From Limivicinus sp963617275 (GTDB taxonomy: Bacteria > Bacillota > Clostridia > Oscillospirales > Oscillospiraceae): DNA of 42,525 nt. Position 1 is the first letter of the stretch. Each line of letters starts with the position of its first letter. Positions 32,330 to 40,643 of the stretch are shown piece by piece. The notes below the pieces were generated by a model. The model did no database searches and was not told where the DNA came from. It was given only the letters and a program-made list of their open reading frames with translations. A program made the translations under genes and the position numbers. Where the stretch lies: contig CAVENX010000017.1 in NCBI GenBank assembly GCA_963617275.1, positions 1-42,525 on the forward strand, given 5' to 3'.

Positions 32330-34744
32330 TTACAGAGACTGCTCTGTTCTTGCGATTATATCATCCTGCGTTTTTCTTGACAGCACATTGAAAAAGGCGC
32401 TGTATCCGGCGACGCGGACGATAAGATCCTTATGCGCTTCCGGATGGAGCTGGGCATCAATGAGCGTTTCACGGGATACGATATTATACTGCACATGATA
32501 TCCGTGCAGAGCGTTGAAAAACGTGCGTATGAGCATTTCAAGCTTCTCCCGGTTCTCCTCGGAGGAAAGCATCTGCGGTGTCATCTTCTGATTGAGCAGC
32601 ACGCCGCCCGTGATCTTATCTGTGCGTAGCTTGGATACGGATTTGAACACGGCGGTAGGGCCGTTCTTATCCGCATTGTGCGCGGGGCTGCATCCCTCGG
32701 CAAGCGGCTCAAAGGCATTTCTGCCGTCCGGCGTCGCCATCGTCCCCATGCCCTGCCCGACATTCGCGCTGATCGAGGATGTGCCCGCGTAGCGGATGCC
32801 GCCGATAGGCCCCCTCATATGGCGGGTGTTGGGATATTTTCTTATCTCGTCAATATACGGGTCATATGCCTGCACGATAAGCATATCTGCATCGTCGTTG
32901 TCGTTGCCGTACTTGGGCGCGTCGTTTATGAGCATCTCCTGAATTTTTTTGTTTTCCGGGGATCGGAAATCATCAAGGATCGCATTCCAAAGCTGCGTTT
33001 TGCTGATCTTCCGCTCATCAAAGACGAGCTTTTTTATTGCGGACAGGCAATCCGCCATGTTCGCAATGCCGACCTGAAGACCGGAAATAAAGTCGTATAC
33101 CGCACCGCCCTCTTTGATCGTTTTCCCTCTGGCGATGCAGTCGTCTGTAAGGGCTGAGCACAGGATATCCGGTACATCCCGCTCGGACGCCTTGTCAATA
33201 AAATTCTCCACAATGACGCTGTAACGGGTCATTTCGCGCAGGGACTTATCCCATGCCGCCATAAGCTCGTCATAGGAGCGCATATCCTCAAAACGGCCAT
33301 AACCCTTTACAAAGCGCTTGCCGGTGGTCAGATCGACCCCGTCGTTCATAACGCACAGCAGCAGCCGCGGAAAATTGATATACGACATTCCGGTGCAGCG
33401 GTAGCCCCATTTGCCGGGTACAGCGGTCTCCACACAGCCTATGGCGCTGTAATTATACGCGTCCTCTTCGGAAACGCCCCAATTGATAAATGACGGAATG
33501 ATGATCTCGTCGTTATTGAGCGCAGGCATACCAAATCCGAGGCGCATGACCTCAATACACTCGTCAAAAAACTTTTTGTTGAGGTTTTTGTGATAGCGCA
33601 CCGTCAGATTCGGCTGAGTAAGGCGGGTCTGCGCTACGGATTTAAGCACCGCAAAGCTCAGTTCATTGACGGCATCCTTCTTTTCCGCCGTCTGTCCGCC
33701 TATGGTGACGTTCTGATACATAGGTGAACCGGCAGAGGAAAGCGTGTGTTCCTGAGAACGGAGCTTATTGACGGTGAGGGTCTTTATCCACAGGCATGTA
33801 AGCACTTCGAGCGCTTCCTCCTCCGTCAGTCTGCCCAGACGCAGATCATTTATATAGTAAGGATACATATATTGGTCAAAACGCCCGTAGCTGAGCGAAT
33901 GTCCGTTGGACTCTATCTGTAGAATGAGCTGGATAAACCATACGGCCTGCACCGCCTCACGGAAGGAGTCCGCCGGTTGATACGGAACCTTTGCGCATAT
34001 GCGGCTCATTTCCGTAAGCTCACTCTTTCTGGCTGGATCGCGCTCTTTTTCCGCAAGAGACGCGGCAAGGGCGCTGTAACGCATGGCAAACGTGCGGACG
34101 GCCTCAATAACGACAAGCACAGCCTTATAGAAAACGTGCTTATCCACGCTGTCAGGGTCGGTCAGATCAAGCGCGGCAAGGCAGTCTTTTGTGCGTTTTT
34201 CGTAGCCGCGGAGTCCCTCCCTGAGCACACGCTGATAGTTGACCGAAAGATGCGCGTCCCCGGCGTTGAGCTTGCCCTCCATGCCGAAGACGCCCGTTTC
34301 CATGAATACGCTGACCTCCTCCGGCATGATCGCCTCGCCCCTGTCGCGCAGAGTATTGTTCTCCCAGAACGGTGCAATCTCCCGAAGCTGCCGCTTTGTC
34401 TCCTCAGTTATATAGAAAACGTCGCCGTCTCTTTTTTCAAAGAGGTCAAGCTCCCTCATAACAAAGCCCATTGTGTATTCCGGAAATATGGGCGCATTGA
34501 CGTTTTTTGTCGCCTGATTGCCCGCAAGAAGCGTTTTGTCCTCAATATATATGCTCATGTTCTCAAGGATTTTTTTGAGCATCAGTGCCCTCGCCATTAC
34601 ACGCGGCTGATTGAGATTTTCCTTATATGCCTCCGTCGCAAGAATGGCGCGCTCGACGTCAACATACGGCTTTTCGTTCAGCACCTCCTCGCGGAATGCT
34701 TTCATTCTGTCAGTCAGTGAGCCAAAGTGTTCCGTGTTGTTCAT
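32330..34744 (-). CDS. Glycyl radical enzyme, dehydratase-type, no activase nearby
   Basis: An 804-residue pyruvate-formate-lyase-like glycyl radical enzyme. The C-terminal radical loop reads RVAGYSAF (Gly about 780) and the active-site loop reads SAIGCVETAVPG (Cys about 437, followed by the CxE glutamate). A single cysteine with CVE, instead of the CC pair of true PFL, points to the dehydratase/lyase branch (glycerol dehydratase, CutC, HypD, YbiW-type). The substrate is not determined. Such enzymes need a radical SAM activase, usually adjacent, but none is encoded in this window. I prefer ATG at 34744 with GGAGG five bases upstream over the GTG at 34750. The gene is divergent from a ROK kinase, with shared operator-like repeats. 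Confidence 0.9.
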   Translation of the reverse strand: MNNTEHFGSLTDRMKAFREEVLNEKPYVDVERAILATEAYKENLNQPRVMARALMLKKILENMSIYIEDKTLLAGNQATKNVNAPIFPEYTMGFVMRELDLFEKRDGDVFYITEETKRQLREIAPFWENNTLRDRGEAIMPEEVSVFMETGVFGMEGKLNAGDAHLSVNYQRVLREGLRGYEKRTKDCLAALDLTDPDSVDKHVFYKAVLVVIEAVRTFAMRYSALAASLAEKERDPARKSELTEMSRICAKVPYQPADSFREAVQAVWFIQLILQIESNGHSLSYGRFDQYMYPYYINDLRLGRLTEEEALEVLTCLWIKTLTVNKLRSQEHTLSSAGSPMYQNVTIGGQTAEKKDAVNELSFAVLKSVAQTRLTQPNLTVRYHKNLNKKFFDECIEVMRLGFGMPALNNDEIIIPSFINWGVSEEDAYNYSAIGCVETAVPGKWGYRCTGMSYINFPRLLLCVMNDGVDLTTGKRFVKGYGRFEDMRSYDELMAAWDKSLREMTRYSVIVENFIDKASERDVPDILCSALTDDCIARGKTIKEGGAVYDFISGLQVGIANMADCLSAIKKLVFDERKISKTQLWNAILDDFRSPENKKIQEMLINDAPKYGNDNDDADMLIVQAYDPYIDEIRKYPNTRHMRGPIGGIRYAGTSSISANVGQGMGTMATPDGRNAFEPLAEGCSPAHNADKNGPTAVFKSVSKLRTDKITGGVLLNQKMTPQMLSSEENREKLEMLIRTFFNALHGYHVQYNIVSRETLIDAQLHPEAHKDLIVRVAGYSAFFNVLSRKTQDDIIARTEQSL

Positions 34745-34761
34745 AAGCACCTCCGGAAATC

Positions 34762-34791
34762 ATTCGTAATCAAATTACTTTCATTCGTAAG
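34762..34791. promoter_or_regulatory. Two CATTCGTAA sites in glycyl radical enzyme leader
   Basis: The word CATTCGTAA occurs at 34762-34770 and 34783-34791, 21 bases apart (two helical turns), downstream of the minus-strand promoter. A third copy lies at 34884-34892. Spacing and repetition suggest a regulator binding site. Confidence 0.5.
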
Positions 34792-34795
34792 TTTA

Positions 34796-34824
34796 TGCTA
34801 CCATTGTTTCCGCTTGCTGTCAAC
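34796..34824 (-). promoter_or_regulatory. Promoter of glycyl radical enzyme gene
   Basis: On the minus strand a perfect TTGACA (34824-34819), 17 bases, TAGCAT (34801-34796). Confidence 0.7.
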
Positions 34825-34883
34825 AGCAAATTCTGTATCTTCCACTGCAAGCAAGCGTTTATGTTCAAAATCAAATCCGCTTT

Positions 34884-34892
34884 CATTCGTAA
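34884..34892. promoter_or_regulatory. Third CATTCGTAA site, before ROK promoter
   Basis: It lies seven bases upstream of the TTGACA of the ROK gene promoter. Eleven bases (TTCATTCGTAA) are shared with the copy at 34783. Confidence 0.45.
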
Positions 34893-34898
34893 ATATCA

Positions 34899-34927
34899 TT
34901 GACAGGCGATACGGGCTTTGGTAGAAT
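34899..34927 (+). promoter_or_regulatory. Promoter of ROK kinase gene
   Basis: TTGACA (34899-34904), exactly 17 bases, TAGAAT (34922-34927). Confidence 0.8.
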
Positions 34928-34971
34928 AATTTATAGAGTAAAACGATTTATAAGCGCGGAGGGGGAACACT

Positions 34972-35910
34972 ATGCGGTATCGTATGGGAATTGATGCAGG
35001 CGGCACGAAGGTCGCTTACGGTCTGTTCGATGAAGACGGCAGCCTGATCGACCGTTTTCAGCATCCAACGCCTATCGAAGCCGACGGCCCCGAGTTCTGC
35101 GATCTGCTGATCGGCAGCGTCAATAAGATGCTCAGCAGCAACAATATAACCGTCAGTGATCTTCAGGGTATCGGCATTTGTATGCCCTCCTTTATTCTTT
35201 TCGACGAAGGCTATGTCTGCATGACCTCGGCAATGGTGAACATCCGCGATTTCGCCATGCGTGATTATTTGCAGGCGCGGCTTCACACCCCCATCGTGCT
35301 GGACAACGACAGCAATGCTGCCGCTCTTGCAGAGCATCGGTACGGTGCGGGCAAGGGCAGCCGGCATATGGTCTATGTCGCAACCAGCACCGGCATCGGA
35401 AGCGGACTGATCCTCAACGGCGAGCTGTTTCGCGGCAGCTACGGCTGGGCGGGAGAATGCGGGCATATGCTGATAACCCCCGATGCCGGTGAAAACTGCG
35501 GCTGCCGCAACTCCGGCTGCTTCATGTCATGGGCGTCAGGCCGCTATATTCCAAAGCACATCCGCCGCATGGCTCAGGGGCGCGAAACTTGCATGGAGCT
35601 GAGCGACAATCTTGACTGCGTGGAGCTTTACCGCGCATGTCAGGCGGGCGACGCGCTGGCGCTGGACGTGCTCAGACAGACGGCGCACTACCTTGCGGTC
35701 TGCGTATTCAACATATACCAGCTTCTGAACGTCAACCTTTTCGTTTTCGGCGGAGGACTTGTAAACTTCGGTCCGATGCTGTTTGACCTTGTCAGGGAGG
35801 AGTTTGACCGCTACAACCATATTCCGCAGCCTGTGGAATTTCGCTTTGCCGCTCTTAAGCAGGACTTCGGCATCATCGGCGCGGCGGAGCTTGTCCGTGG
35901 TATCCGATAA
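34972..35910 (+). CDS. ROK family sugar kinase
   Basis: A 312-residue ROK-family protein without a DNA-binding domain, so a kinase and not a repressor. The ATP loop IDAGGTK (7-13), the catalytic LDNDSN (Asp113), the STGIGSG loop and the zinc site (His165, Cys176, Cys178, Cys183) are present. The zinc motif reads CGCRNSGCFM where many family members have a glutamate after GCx, a small deviation. Likely substrate is glucose or another hexose or amino sugar; this cannot be decided here. GGAGGGGG lies before the ATG. It is divergent from the glycyl radical enzyme and 31 bases upstream of an unrecognised gene. Confidence 0.9.
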   Translation: MRYRMGIDAGGTKVAYGLFDEDGSLIDRFQHPTPIEADGPEFCDLLIGSVNKMLSSNNITVSDLQGIGICMPSFILFDEGYVCMTSAMVNIRDFAMRDYLQARLHTPIVLDNDSNAAALAEHRYGAGKGSRHMVYVATSTGIGSGLILNGELFRGSYGWAGECGHMLITPDAGENCGCRNSGCFMSWASGRYIPKHIRRMAQGRETCMELSDNLDCVELYRACQAGDALALDVLRQTAHYLAVCVFNIYQLLNVNLFVFGGGLVNFGPMLFDLVREEFDRYNHIPQPVEFRFAALKQDFGIIGAAELVRGIR

Positions 35911-35941
35911 GATTTTTAAATATAATGCGGAGGTAAGAACA

Positions 35942-36817
35942 ATGCAGCAGTTTCCGAGAACAACGGTGGGCGGTATATCAATGCCGCGCATGATAATCGG
36001 CACAAACTGGCTCCTCGGCTGGAGCCATACGGGCGCAGCGGCAGACGCCGGCATAAAAGAAAAGTACCAGCGTCCGGAGGATTTTTATCCCGTTCTGCAT
36101 ACATATCTTGAGCACGGAGTGGACGCCATTATGGCGCCCGTCAGCGATCATGAGCTTTTGCAGGCGGGTATCAGATACGCCGAGGACAGGGACGGCAAAA
36201 AGATACACATAGTCGATACGCCCGTTCTCAACGTAGACGACAGCGCCGAGGCAAGGCGTGAGACGGAAAGGCTCATCAGGCACAGTGCAGAGATAGGTTC
36301 CGAATTCTGCCTTGTACACCATGTGAGCGTGGAACAGCTGGTGAACAAGAACAGGCGCGAGATAGTGAGGCTTCCGGATTATCTGAGCATGATACGCGAT
36401 GCGGGCATGAAGCCGGGATGCGGGGCGCATATGCCGGAGGTCATTCTCTACTGCGATGCAAACGGCTATGATGTGGAGACGTATATACAGATATTCAACT
36501 GCATGGGCTTTATGATGCAGGTAGAAATAGAAAACGTGGCGAAGATAATACACAGCGCCAAGCACCCCGTTATGACCATAAAGGCAATGGCGGCGGGCAG
36601 AACCACTCCCTTTGTGGGGCTGACGTTCAACTGGAACGTGATACGCCCCTGCGACATGATAACCGTCGGTGCAGGCTCTCCGCTTGAGGCGGAGGAAGAT
36701 ATAGAGATATCCCTTGCCGCGCTTGAACACCGTATGCCCGACCTTGCCGGACGCAGCTCCCCAGCGAAAAATCAGGACGTGCTGAAAAAGAAGCTTGATT
36801 ACGACAACGCAATGTGA
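35942..36817 (+). CDS. Conserved hypothetical protein, possible TIM-barrel enzyme
   Basis: A 291-residue soluble protein that I cannot name. The opening TTVGGISMPRMIIGTNWLLG resembles the first strand of aldo-keto-reductase-like and aldolase barrels. Later segments (DAIMAPVSDHELLQAG, GSEFCLVHHVSVEQL, GMKPGCGAHMPEVILYC, PVMTIKAMAAGRTTPFVGL) look like successive barrel strands with His and Cys residues. No NADPH motif is certain. ATG at 35942 has GGAGGTAAG just upstream; frames starting earlier lie within the ROK gene. It is probably co-transcribed with the ROK kinase and may act on the same sugar, which is inference. Confidence 0.7.
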   Translation: MQQFPRTTVGGISMPRMIIGTNWLLGWSHTGAAADAGIKEKYQRPEDFYPVLHTYLEHGVDAIMAPVSDHELLQAGIRYAEDRDGKKIHIVDTPVLNVDDSAEARRETERLIRHSAEIGSEFCLVHHVSVEQLVNKNRREIVRLPDYLSMIRDAGMKPGCGAHMPEVILYCDANGYDVETYIQIFNCMGFMMQVEIENVAKIIHSAKHPVMTIKAMAAGRTTPFVGLTFNWNVIRPCDMITVGAGSPLEAEEDIEISLAALEHRMPDLAGRSSPAKNQDVLKKKLDYDNAM

Positions 36818-36827
36818 TTCAAAGCAA

Positions 36828-36870
36828 AAAGGCCGTCTGCCGGAAGTAAAAACCGGCAGACGGCCTTTGT
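36828..36870. terminator. Bidirectional terminator before clpB 3' end
   Basis: A 16-bp perfect stem, AAAGGCCGTCTGCCGG with CCGGCAGACGGCCTTT, around a 9-base loop, between convergent genes. Confidence 0.9.
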
Positions 36871-36890
36871 TTATCGCTCAATTATCGGTC

Positions 36891-39470
36891 TTACTCGCAC
36901 ACGAGCGCACCGTCGCGCACATCTATCGTGAGAATAACGCCGGCGTCCACATCGCCCTTGAGGATAGTGCGGGCAATGAGGGTTTCTACGCTGCTCTGGA
37001 GATAACGGCGCAGAGGTCTTGCACCGTAAAGCGGGTCAAAGCCGTGGTCAATGATAAACTGCTTTGCCGCATCAGTGATATACAGGCCGAGCGACTTATC
37101 CTCAAGACGCTTGCGCAGGGAATCGACCATGATGTCGATTATGCCGTTGAGATTGTCTCTGGTCAAAGGTCTGAACATGATAGTCTCATCAAGACGGTTG
37201 AGGAACTCCGGACGGAAGGACATTTTCAGCTCCTGCATCACCGCGTCCTGAGCCTCCTGCGATATGCTGCCGTCCGGCTCAATACCCTCAAGCAGATGCT
37301 GGCTGCCAAGGTTGGACGTGAGGATAATGATGGTGTTCTTGAAATCCACCGTTCTGCCCTGAGAGTCGGTAATACGACCGTCGTCAAGGATTTGCAGAAG
37401 AATGTTGAACACATCCGGATGAGCCTTTTCTATCTCATCGAACAGCACCACGCTGTACGGTTTGCGGCGGACCGCCTCGGTAAGCTGGCCGCCCTCGTCA
37501 TAGCCCACGTATCCGGGAGGCGCACCGATAAGACGCGACACGGAGAATTTCTCCATATACTCGGTCATATCAATACGCACAATGTTATGCTCATCATCAA
37601 AGAGACATTCCGCAAGCGACTTTGCAAGCTCTGTCTTGCCGACGCCCGTGGGGCCGAGGAACAGGAACGAACCGATAGGTCTGTTGGGGTCGGATATGCC
37701 CGCACGGGAGCGGAGTATTGCCTCCGTTACCTTCTGCACCGCTTCATCCTGACCGATAACGCGCTTATGCAGAAACTCGTCGAGATGCAGTATCTTTTCC
37801 CGCTCGCCTTCCATGAGCTTCGATACCGGAATACCTGTCCACTTTGCGACGATACCGGAAATTTCCTCCTCGGTCACAGTGTCGTGAACCATGGTGTTCG
37901 CCTTGTTGTTTTCCGAACGCTTCTCCGCTTCTTCAAGCTTCTTCTCAAGCGCGGGCAGATCGGAATACTTGAGCTTTGCAGCCGTTTCGTACTCATAGCG
38001 AAGCTGTGCGTTTTCAATATCGGCGTGCATCTGCTCGATCTGGGATTTGAGGTTCTTGACCTCATCCACGCTGCTCTTCTCGCTCTCCCAACGTGATTTC
38101 ATCTCGTTGAAGGTGTCCTTGAGATTTGCAAGCTCCTCTCTCAGCTTCGCAAGACGCTCAACACTAAGCCTGTCGTCCTCTTTCTTGAGAGCCATTTCCT
38201 CGATCTCAAGCTGCATTATCTTACGGCGCACATCGTCCAGCTCTGCCGGCATCGAGTCGATCTCGGTTCTTATAAGGGCGCACGCCTCATCCACAAGGTC
38301 TATCGCCTTGTCCGGCAGGAATCTGTCGGTGATATAGCGGTTTGAAAGCGTTGCCGCCGCTACAAGCGCACTGTCGTGGATACGCACGCCGTGGTATACC
38401 TCATAACGCTCCTTCAGGCCGCGGAGGATGGATATCGTATCCTCAACCGACGGCTCATCCACCTGCACGGGCTGGAAACGGCGCTCAAGCGCGGCGTCCT
38501 TTTCTATATACTTCCTGTACTCGTCAAGAGTCGTGGCGCCGATGCAGTGCAGCTCACCCCTTGCAAGCATAGGCTTGAGGAGGTTGCCCGCGTCCATGCT
38601 GCCCTCTGTTTTGCCCGCGCCGACTATGGTGTGCAGCTCATCAATAAAGAGGAGTATCTGCCCTTCACTGCGGCGTATCTCTTCAAGCACCGCCTTGAGA
38701 CGTTCCTCGAACTCTCCCCTGTATTTTGCGCCCGCAATGAGCGCGCCCATATCAAGAGAGAAAATCGTCTTGTCCTTAAGTCCCTCAGGCACGTCGCCGC
38801 GCACGATACGCTGTGCAAGTCCTTCGGCTATGGCTGTTTTGCCCACGCCCGGTTCGCCGATAAGCACCGGGTTATTCTTAGTCTTACGAGAAAGGATACG
38901 TATCACGTTTCTTATCTCGGTATCACGCCCGATAACGGGGTCAAGCTCATTTTCACGGGCACGCTTTACAAGGTCGGTGCCGTACTTATTCAGTGCGTCA
39001 TACGTACTCTCGGGATTATCGCCCGTCACGGGGGAAGTTTTCACCTTGGAAAGCTCAGCCGTGAACGCATTTTTCGTTATGCCGTGGTCGGCAAAAATCC
39101 GCTTGATAGCAGGAGTTGCCGCGGCAAATATGCCTATCATTACATGCTCAACGGAGACATATTCGTCCCCCATGGACTTTGCCGCCTTCTCTGCGGCCTG
39201 AAGAACACGGTTCGCCTCCTGTGACAGATAAACCTCCGCCCCTTCGCCTACCTTGGGCAGGGCGGATATCGCGGTGTCAAGCTCGGAGAGGATGCCGTTG
39301 CAGTCAACGCCCATCTTTTCAAAGAGCGACGGGATAAGTCCTCCGTCCTGATCGACAAGGGCATAGAGCAGATGCTCAGGCATAATATAATTATTGCGGT
39401 TTTCCTGCGCCATTGCCTGCGCGGTCTGCACCGCTTCAAGTGTCTTCTGTGTAAAATTCTTTGCGTTCAT
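36891..39470 (-). CDS. clpB: ATP-dependent disaggregase ClpB
   Basis: ClpB is a hexameric AAA+ machine that pulls proteins out of aggregates together with DnaK. The 859 residues contain the N domain (1-145), a first AAA+ module with GEPGVGKT and the LFIDELHT Walker B, the long coiled-coil M domain (about 400-520, rich in Lys and Glu, which distinguishes ClpB from ClpA and ClpC), and a second AAA+ module with GPTGVGKT and VVLFDEIEKAHPD. The start ATG has AAAAGGAG about nine bases upstream. It lies 39 bases downstream of a ribbon-helix-helix protein gene, from whose promoter it is probably read. I see no CIRCE element near it. Confidence 0.97.
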   Translation of the reverse strand: MNAKNFTQKTLEAVQTAQAMAQENRNNYIMPEHLLYALVDQDGGLIPSLFEKMGVDCNGILSELDTAISALPKVGEGAEVYLSQEANRVLQAAEKAAKSMGDEYVSVEHVMIGIFAAATPAIKRIFADHGITKNAFTAELSKVKTSPVTGDNPESTYDALNKYGTDLVKRARENELDPVIGRDTEIRNVIRILSRKTKNNPVLIGEPGVGKTAIAEGLAQRIVRGDVPEGLKDKTIFSLDMGALIAGAKYRGEFEERLKAVLEEIRRSEGQILLFIDELHTIVGAGKTEGSMDAGNLLKPMLARGELHCIGATTLDEYRKYIEKDAALERRFQPVQVDEPSVEDTISILRGLKERYEVYHGVRIHDSALVAAATLSNRYITDRFLPDKAIDLVDEACALIRTEIDSMPAELDDVRRKIMQLEIEEMALKKEDDRLSVERLAKLREELANLKDTFNEMKSRWESEKSSVDEVKNLKSQIEQMHADIENAQLRYEYETAAKLKYSDLPALEKKLEEAEKRSENNKANTMVHDTVTEEEISGIVAKWTGIPVSKLMEGEREKILHLDEFLHKRVIGQDEAVQKVTEAILRSRAGISDPNRPIGSFLFLGPTGVGKTELAKSLAECLFDDEHNIVRIDMTEYMEKFSVSRLIGAPPGYVGYDEGGQLTEAVRRKPYSVVLFDEIEKAHPDVFNILLQILDDGRITDSQGRTVDFKNTIIILTSNLGSQHLLEGIEPDGSISQEAQDAVMQELKMSFRPEFLNRLDETIMFRPLTRDNLNGIIDIMVDSLRKRLEDKSLGLYITDAAKQFIIDHGFDPLYGARPLRRYLQSSVETLIARTILKGDVDAGVILTIDVRDGALVCE

Positions 39471-39509
39471 AAGATCACGCTCCTTTTATAATCGGAGATT
39501 GGATAGATA

Positions 39510-40157
39510 TCAAATATGGACTGGTGCATTTATCATATGCGAATAGTAAGCAGCCTCGACATTGTGGGCATCATAGCGTCCGGTAAGATACCCTTTCAGA
39601 AGCTTGTCAAAAAGCTTGATATACTCGCTCAGCGCGCCTGCAAGCTGCTCCGCCGTGCAGTCCTTATCTGGAACGGCGATACTGCGTACAAACTTGCCGT
39701 CATACAGGGCATAGTCGATATGCGCGCCGGTCACGCTGCGGAGATGCGCATCCTCTATGTTCTTCCACAGGCGGAAGAAATCGGTTATCGACGAGATAAG
39801 CGCTGCCGATTGGGTACGGAACATCACCGACAGCTCGCCGATCGATTCACCGCCACTCTTGAACAGCTCCACCTCATATTTCACCGTGGGGCGGTATTTG
39901 TATTGCAGCGAACTTTTCAGCGACAGTGAAAGCGTATTCGGCGCGAAGAACGGCACAAGCTCCCTCGACGGCGCCATAAGCTGCTCAATAGCGGAAAGCA
40001 CGTTGTTTATTCTGCGCTCCGGCGTTTCATAGTTCACATACTCGGCCAGTATCTGATTGATAAGATTTGACCTGTTCGTGCCAAGCCTGTGCGCCATTGC
40101 GTCTACCTCGCGCACCACCTCATCATTGAGCATGAGGCTGTATAATGTCTTTTTCAT
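39510..40157 (-). CDS. Ribbon-helix-helix protein upstream of clpB
   Basis: A 215-residue protein with an N-terminal ribbon-helix-helix DNA-binding segment of CopG/Arc type (residues about 2-45, KTLYSLMLNDEVVREVDAMA then RLGTNRSNLINQILAEYV). The C-terminal 160 residues are an alpha/beta domain I do not recognise (SLQYKYRPTVKYEVELF, GELSVMFRT, IDYALYDGKFVRSI). It is the first gene of a unit with clpB. An autoregulated transcription factor controlling clpB expression is the simplest reading, but this is inferred from position. GAGAGGGATGG lies upstream of the ATG. Confidence 0.75.
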   Translation of the reverse strand: MKKTLYSLMLNDEVVREVDAMAHRLGTNRSNLINQILAEYVNYETPERRINNVLSAIEQLMAPSRELVPFFAPNTLSLSLKSSLQYKYRPTVKYEVELFKSGGESIGELSVMFRTQSAALISSITDFFRLWKNIEDAHLRSVTGAHIDYALYDGKFVRSIAVPDKDCTAEQLAGALSEYIKLFDKLLKGYLTGRYDAHNVEAAYYSHMINAPVHI

Positions 40158-40229
40158 CTTCCGACCATCCCTCTCTCAAAGCGGCCGCTAAGCCTCGCTT
40201 CACGCCCGCCTGTCCGTTTCTTTGAGTAT

Positions 40230-40258
40230 AATATAGCACGCCGGAATTATTTTGTCAA
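40230..40258 (-). promoter_or_regulatory. Promoter of RHH-clpB unit
   Basis: On the minus strand TTGACA (40258-40253), 17 bases, TATATT (40235-40230). Confidence 0.75.
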
Positions 40259-40259
40259 G

Positions 40260-40296
40260 AGTTATATATAAATTTATTTGCAAATTATATATGAAC
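40260..40296. promoter_or_regulatory. AT-rich inverted repeat upstream of RHH-clpB promoter
   Basis: GTTATATATAA and TTATATATGAAC are arranged around an AT-rich centre directly upstream of the -35. This could be the site of the ribbon-helix-helix protein. AT-rich palindromes also arise by chance, so confidence is low. Confidence 0.35.
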
Positions 40297-40357
40297 GTCT
40301 CGCAGTAAATTTTACATTTTCTTTTCAGATGCCAAGGAAATTTTACATATTCACGGC

Positions 40358-40387
40358 TTGAAAGCAGGTATTGAGATGTGTTATACT
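40358..40387 (+). promoter_or_regulatory. Promoter of hslO
   Basis: TTGAAA (40358-40363), 18 bases, TATACT (40382-40387). Transcription from here would give a leader of about 250 bases that contains the whole repeat element. Confidence 0.6.
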
Positions 40388-40418
40388 AAAATCCGTTCAA
40401 AACATTGAAAATGTTTTA

Positions 40419-40615
40419 CAGCTTGTCAAAGAACCAAGGTTCTTTGACAAAAAGGCTGCACTGCGCTCTGTGCCTCGGTTGTCCGCCGTAGGCGGACAAT
40501 TTGACACTTGCTCCGTGTAAAGTGTTTTCTCCGACGTACATGCCGCCGGAGAAAATGATCAAAACTATTTTTTGCCTGCGGGCAAAAAACTCTGCAAGGC
40601 CTTTTCGAAAAGCTG
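40419..40615. repeat. Dispersed hairpin-rich repeat element, full copy
   Basis: An element of about 197 bases bounded by CAGCTTGTCAAA and TTCGAAAAGCTG, which are inverted copies at 10 of 12 positions. It contains four hairpins: TTGTCAAAGAACC/GGTTCTTTGACAA, TTGTCCGCC/GGCGGACAA, a TTTTCTCCG/CGGAGAAAA pair and TTTTTTGCC/GGCAAAAAA. No protein is encoded. Its first 100 bases recur at 42431 with compensatory stem changes. It behaves like a MITE-type or REP-type element and lies in the hslO leader. Confidence 0.75.
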
Positions 40616-40643
40616 AATTAATTATCATAAAAGAGGTTATATA

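Noticed and set aside
36795..38096. A plus-strand frame of about 430 codons opposite clpB
   Set aside because: It is antisense to an unmistakable ClpB and has no recognisable domain or start signal.
40158..40643. CIRCE element for clpB or hslO
   Set aside because: No TTAGCACTC-N9-GAGTGCTAA match was seen in the intergenic region.
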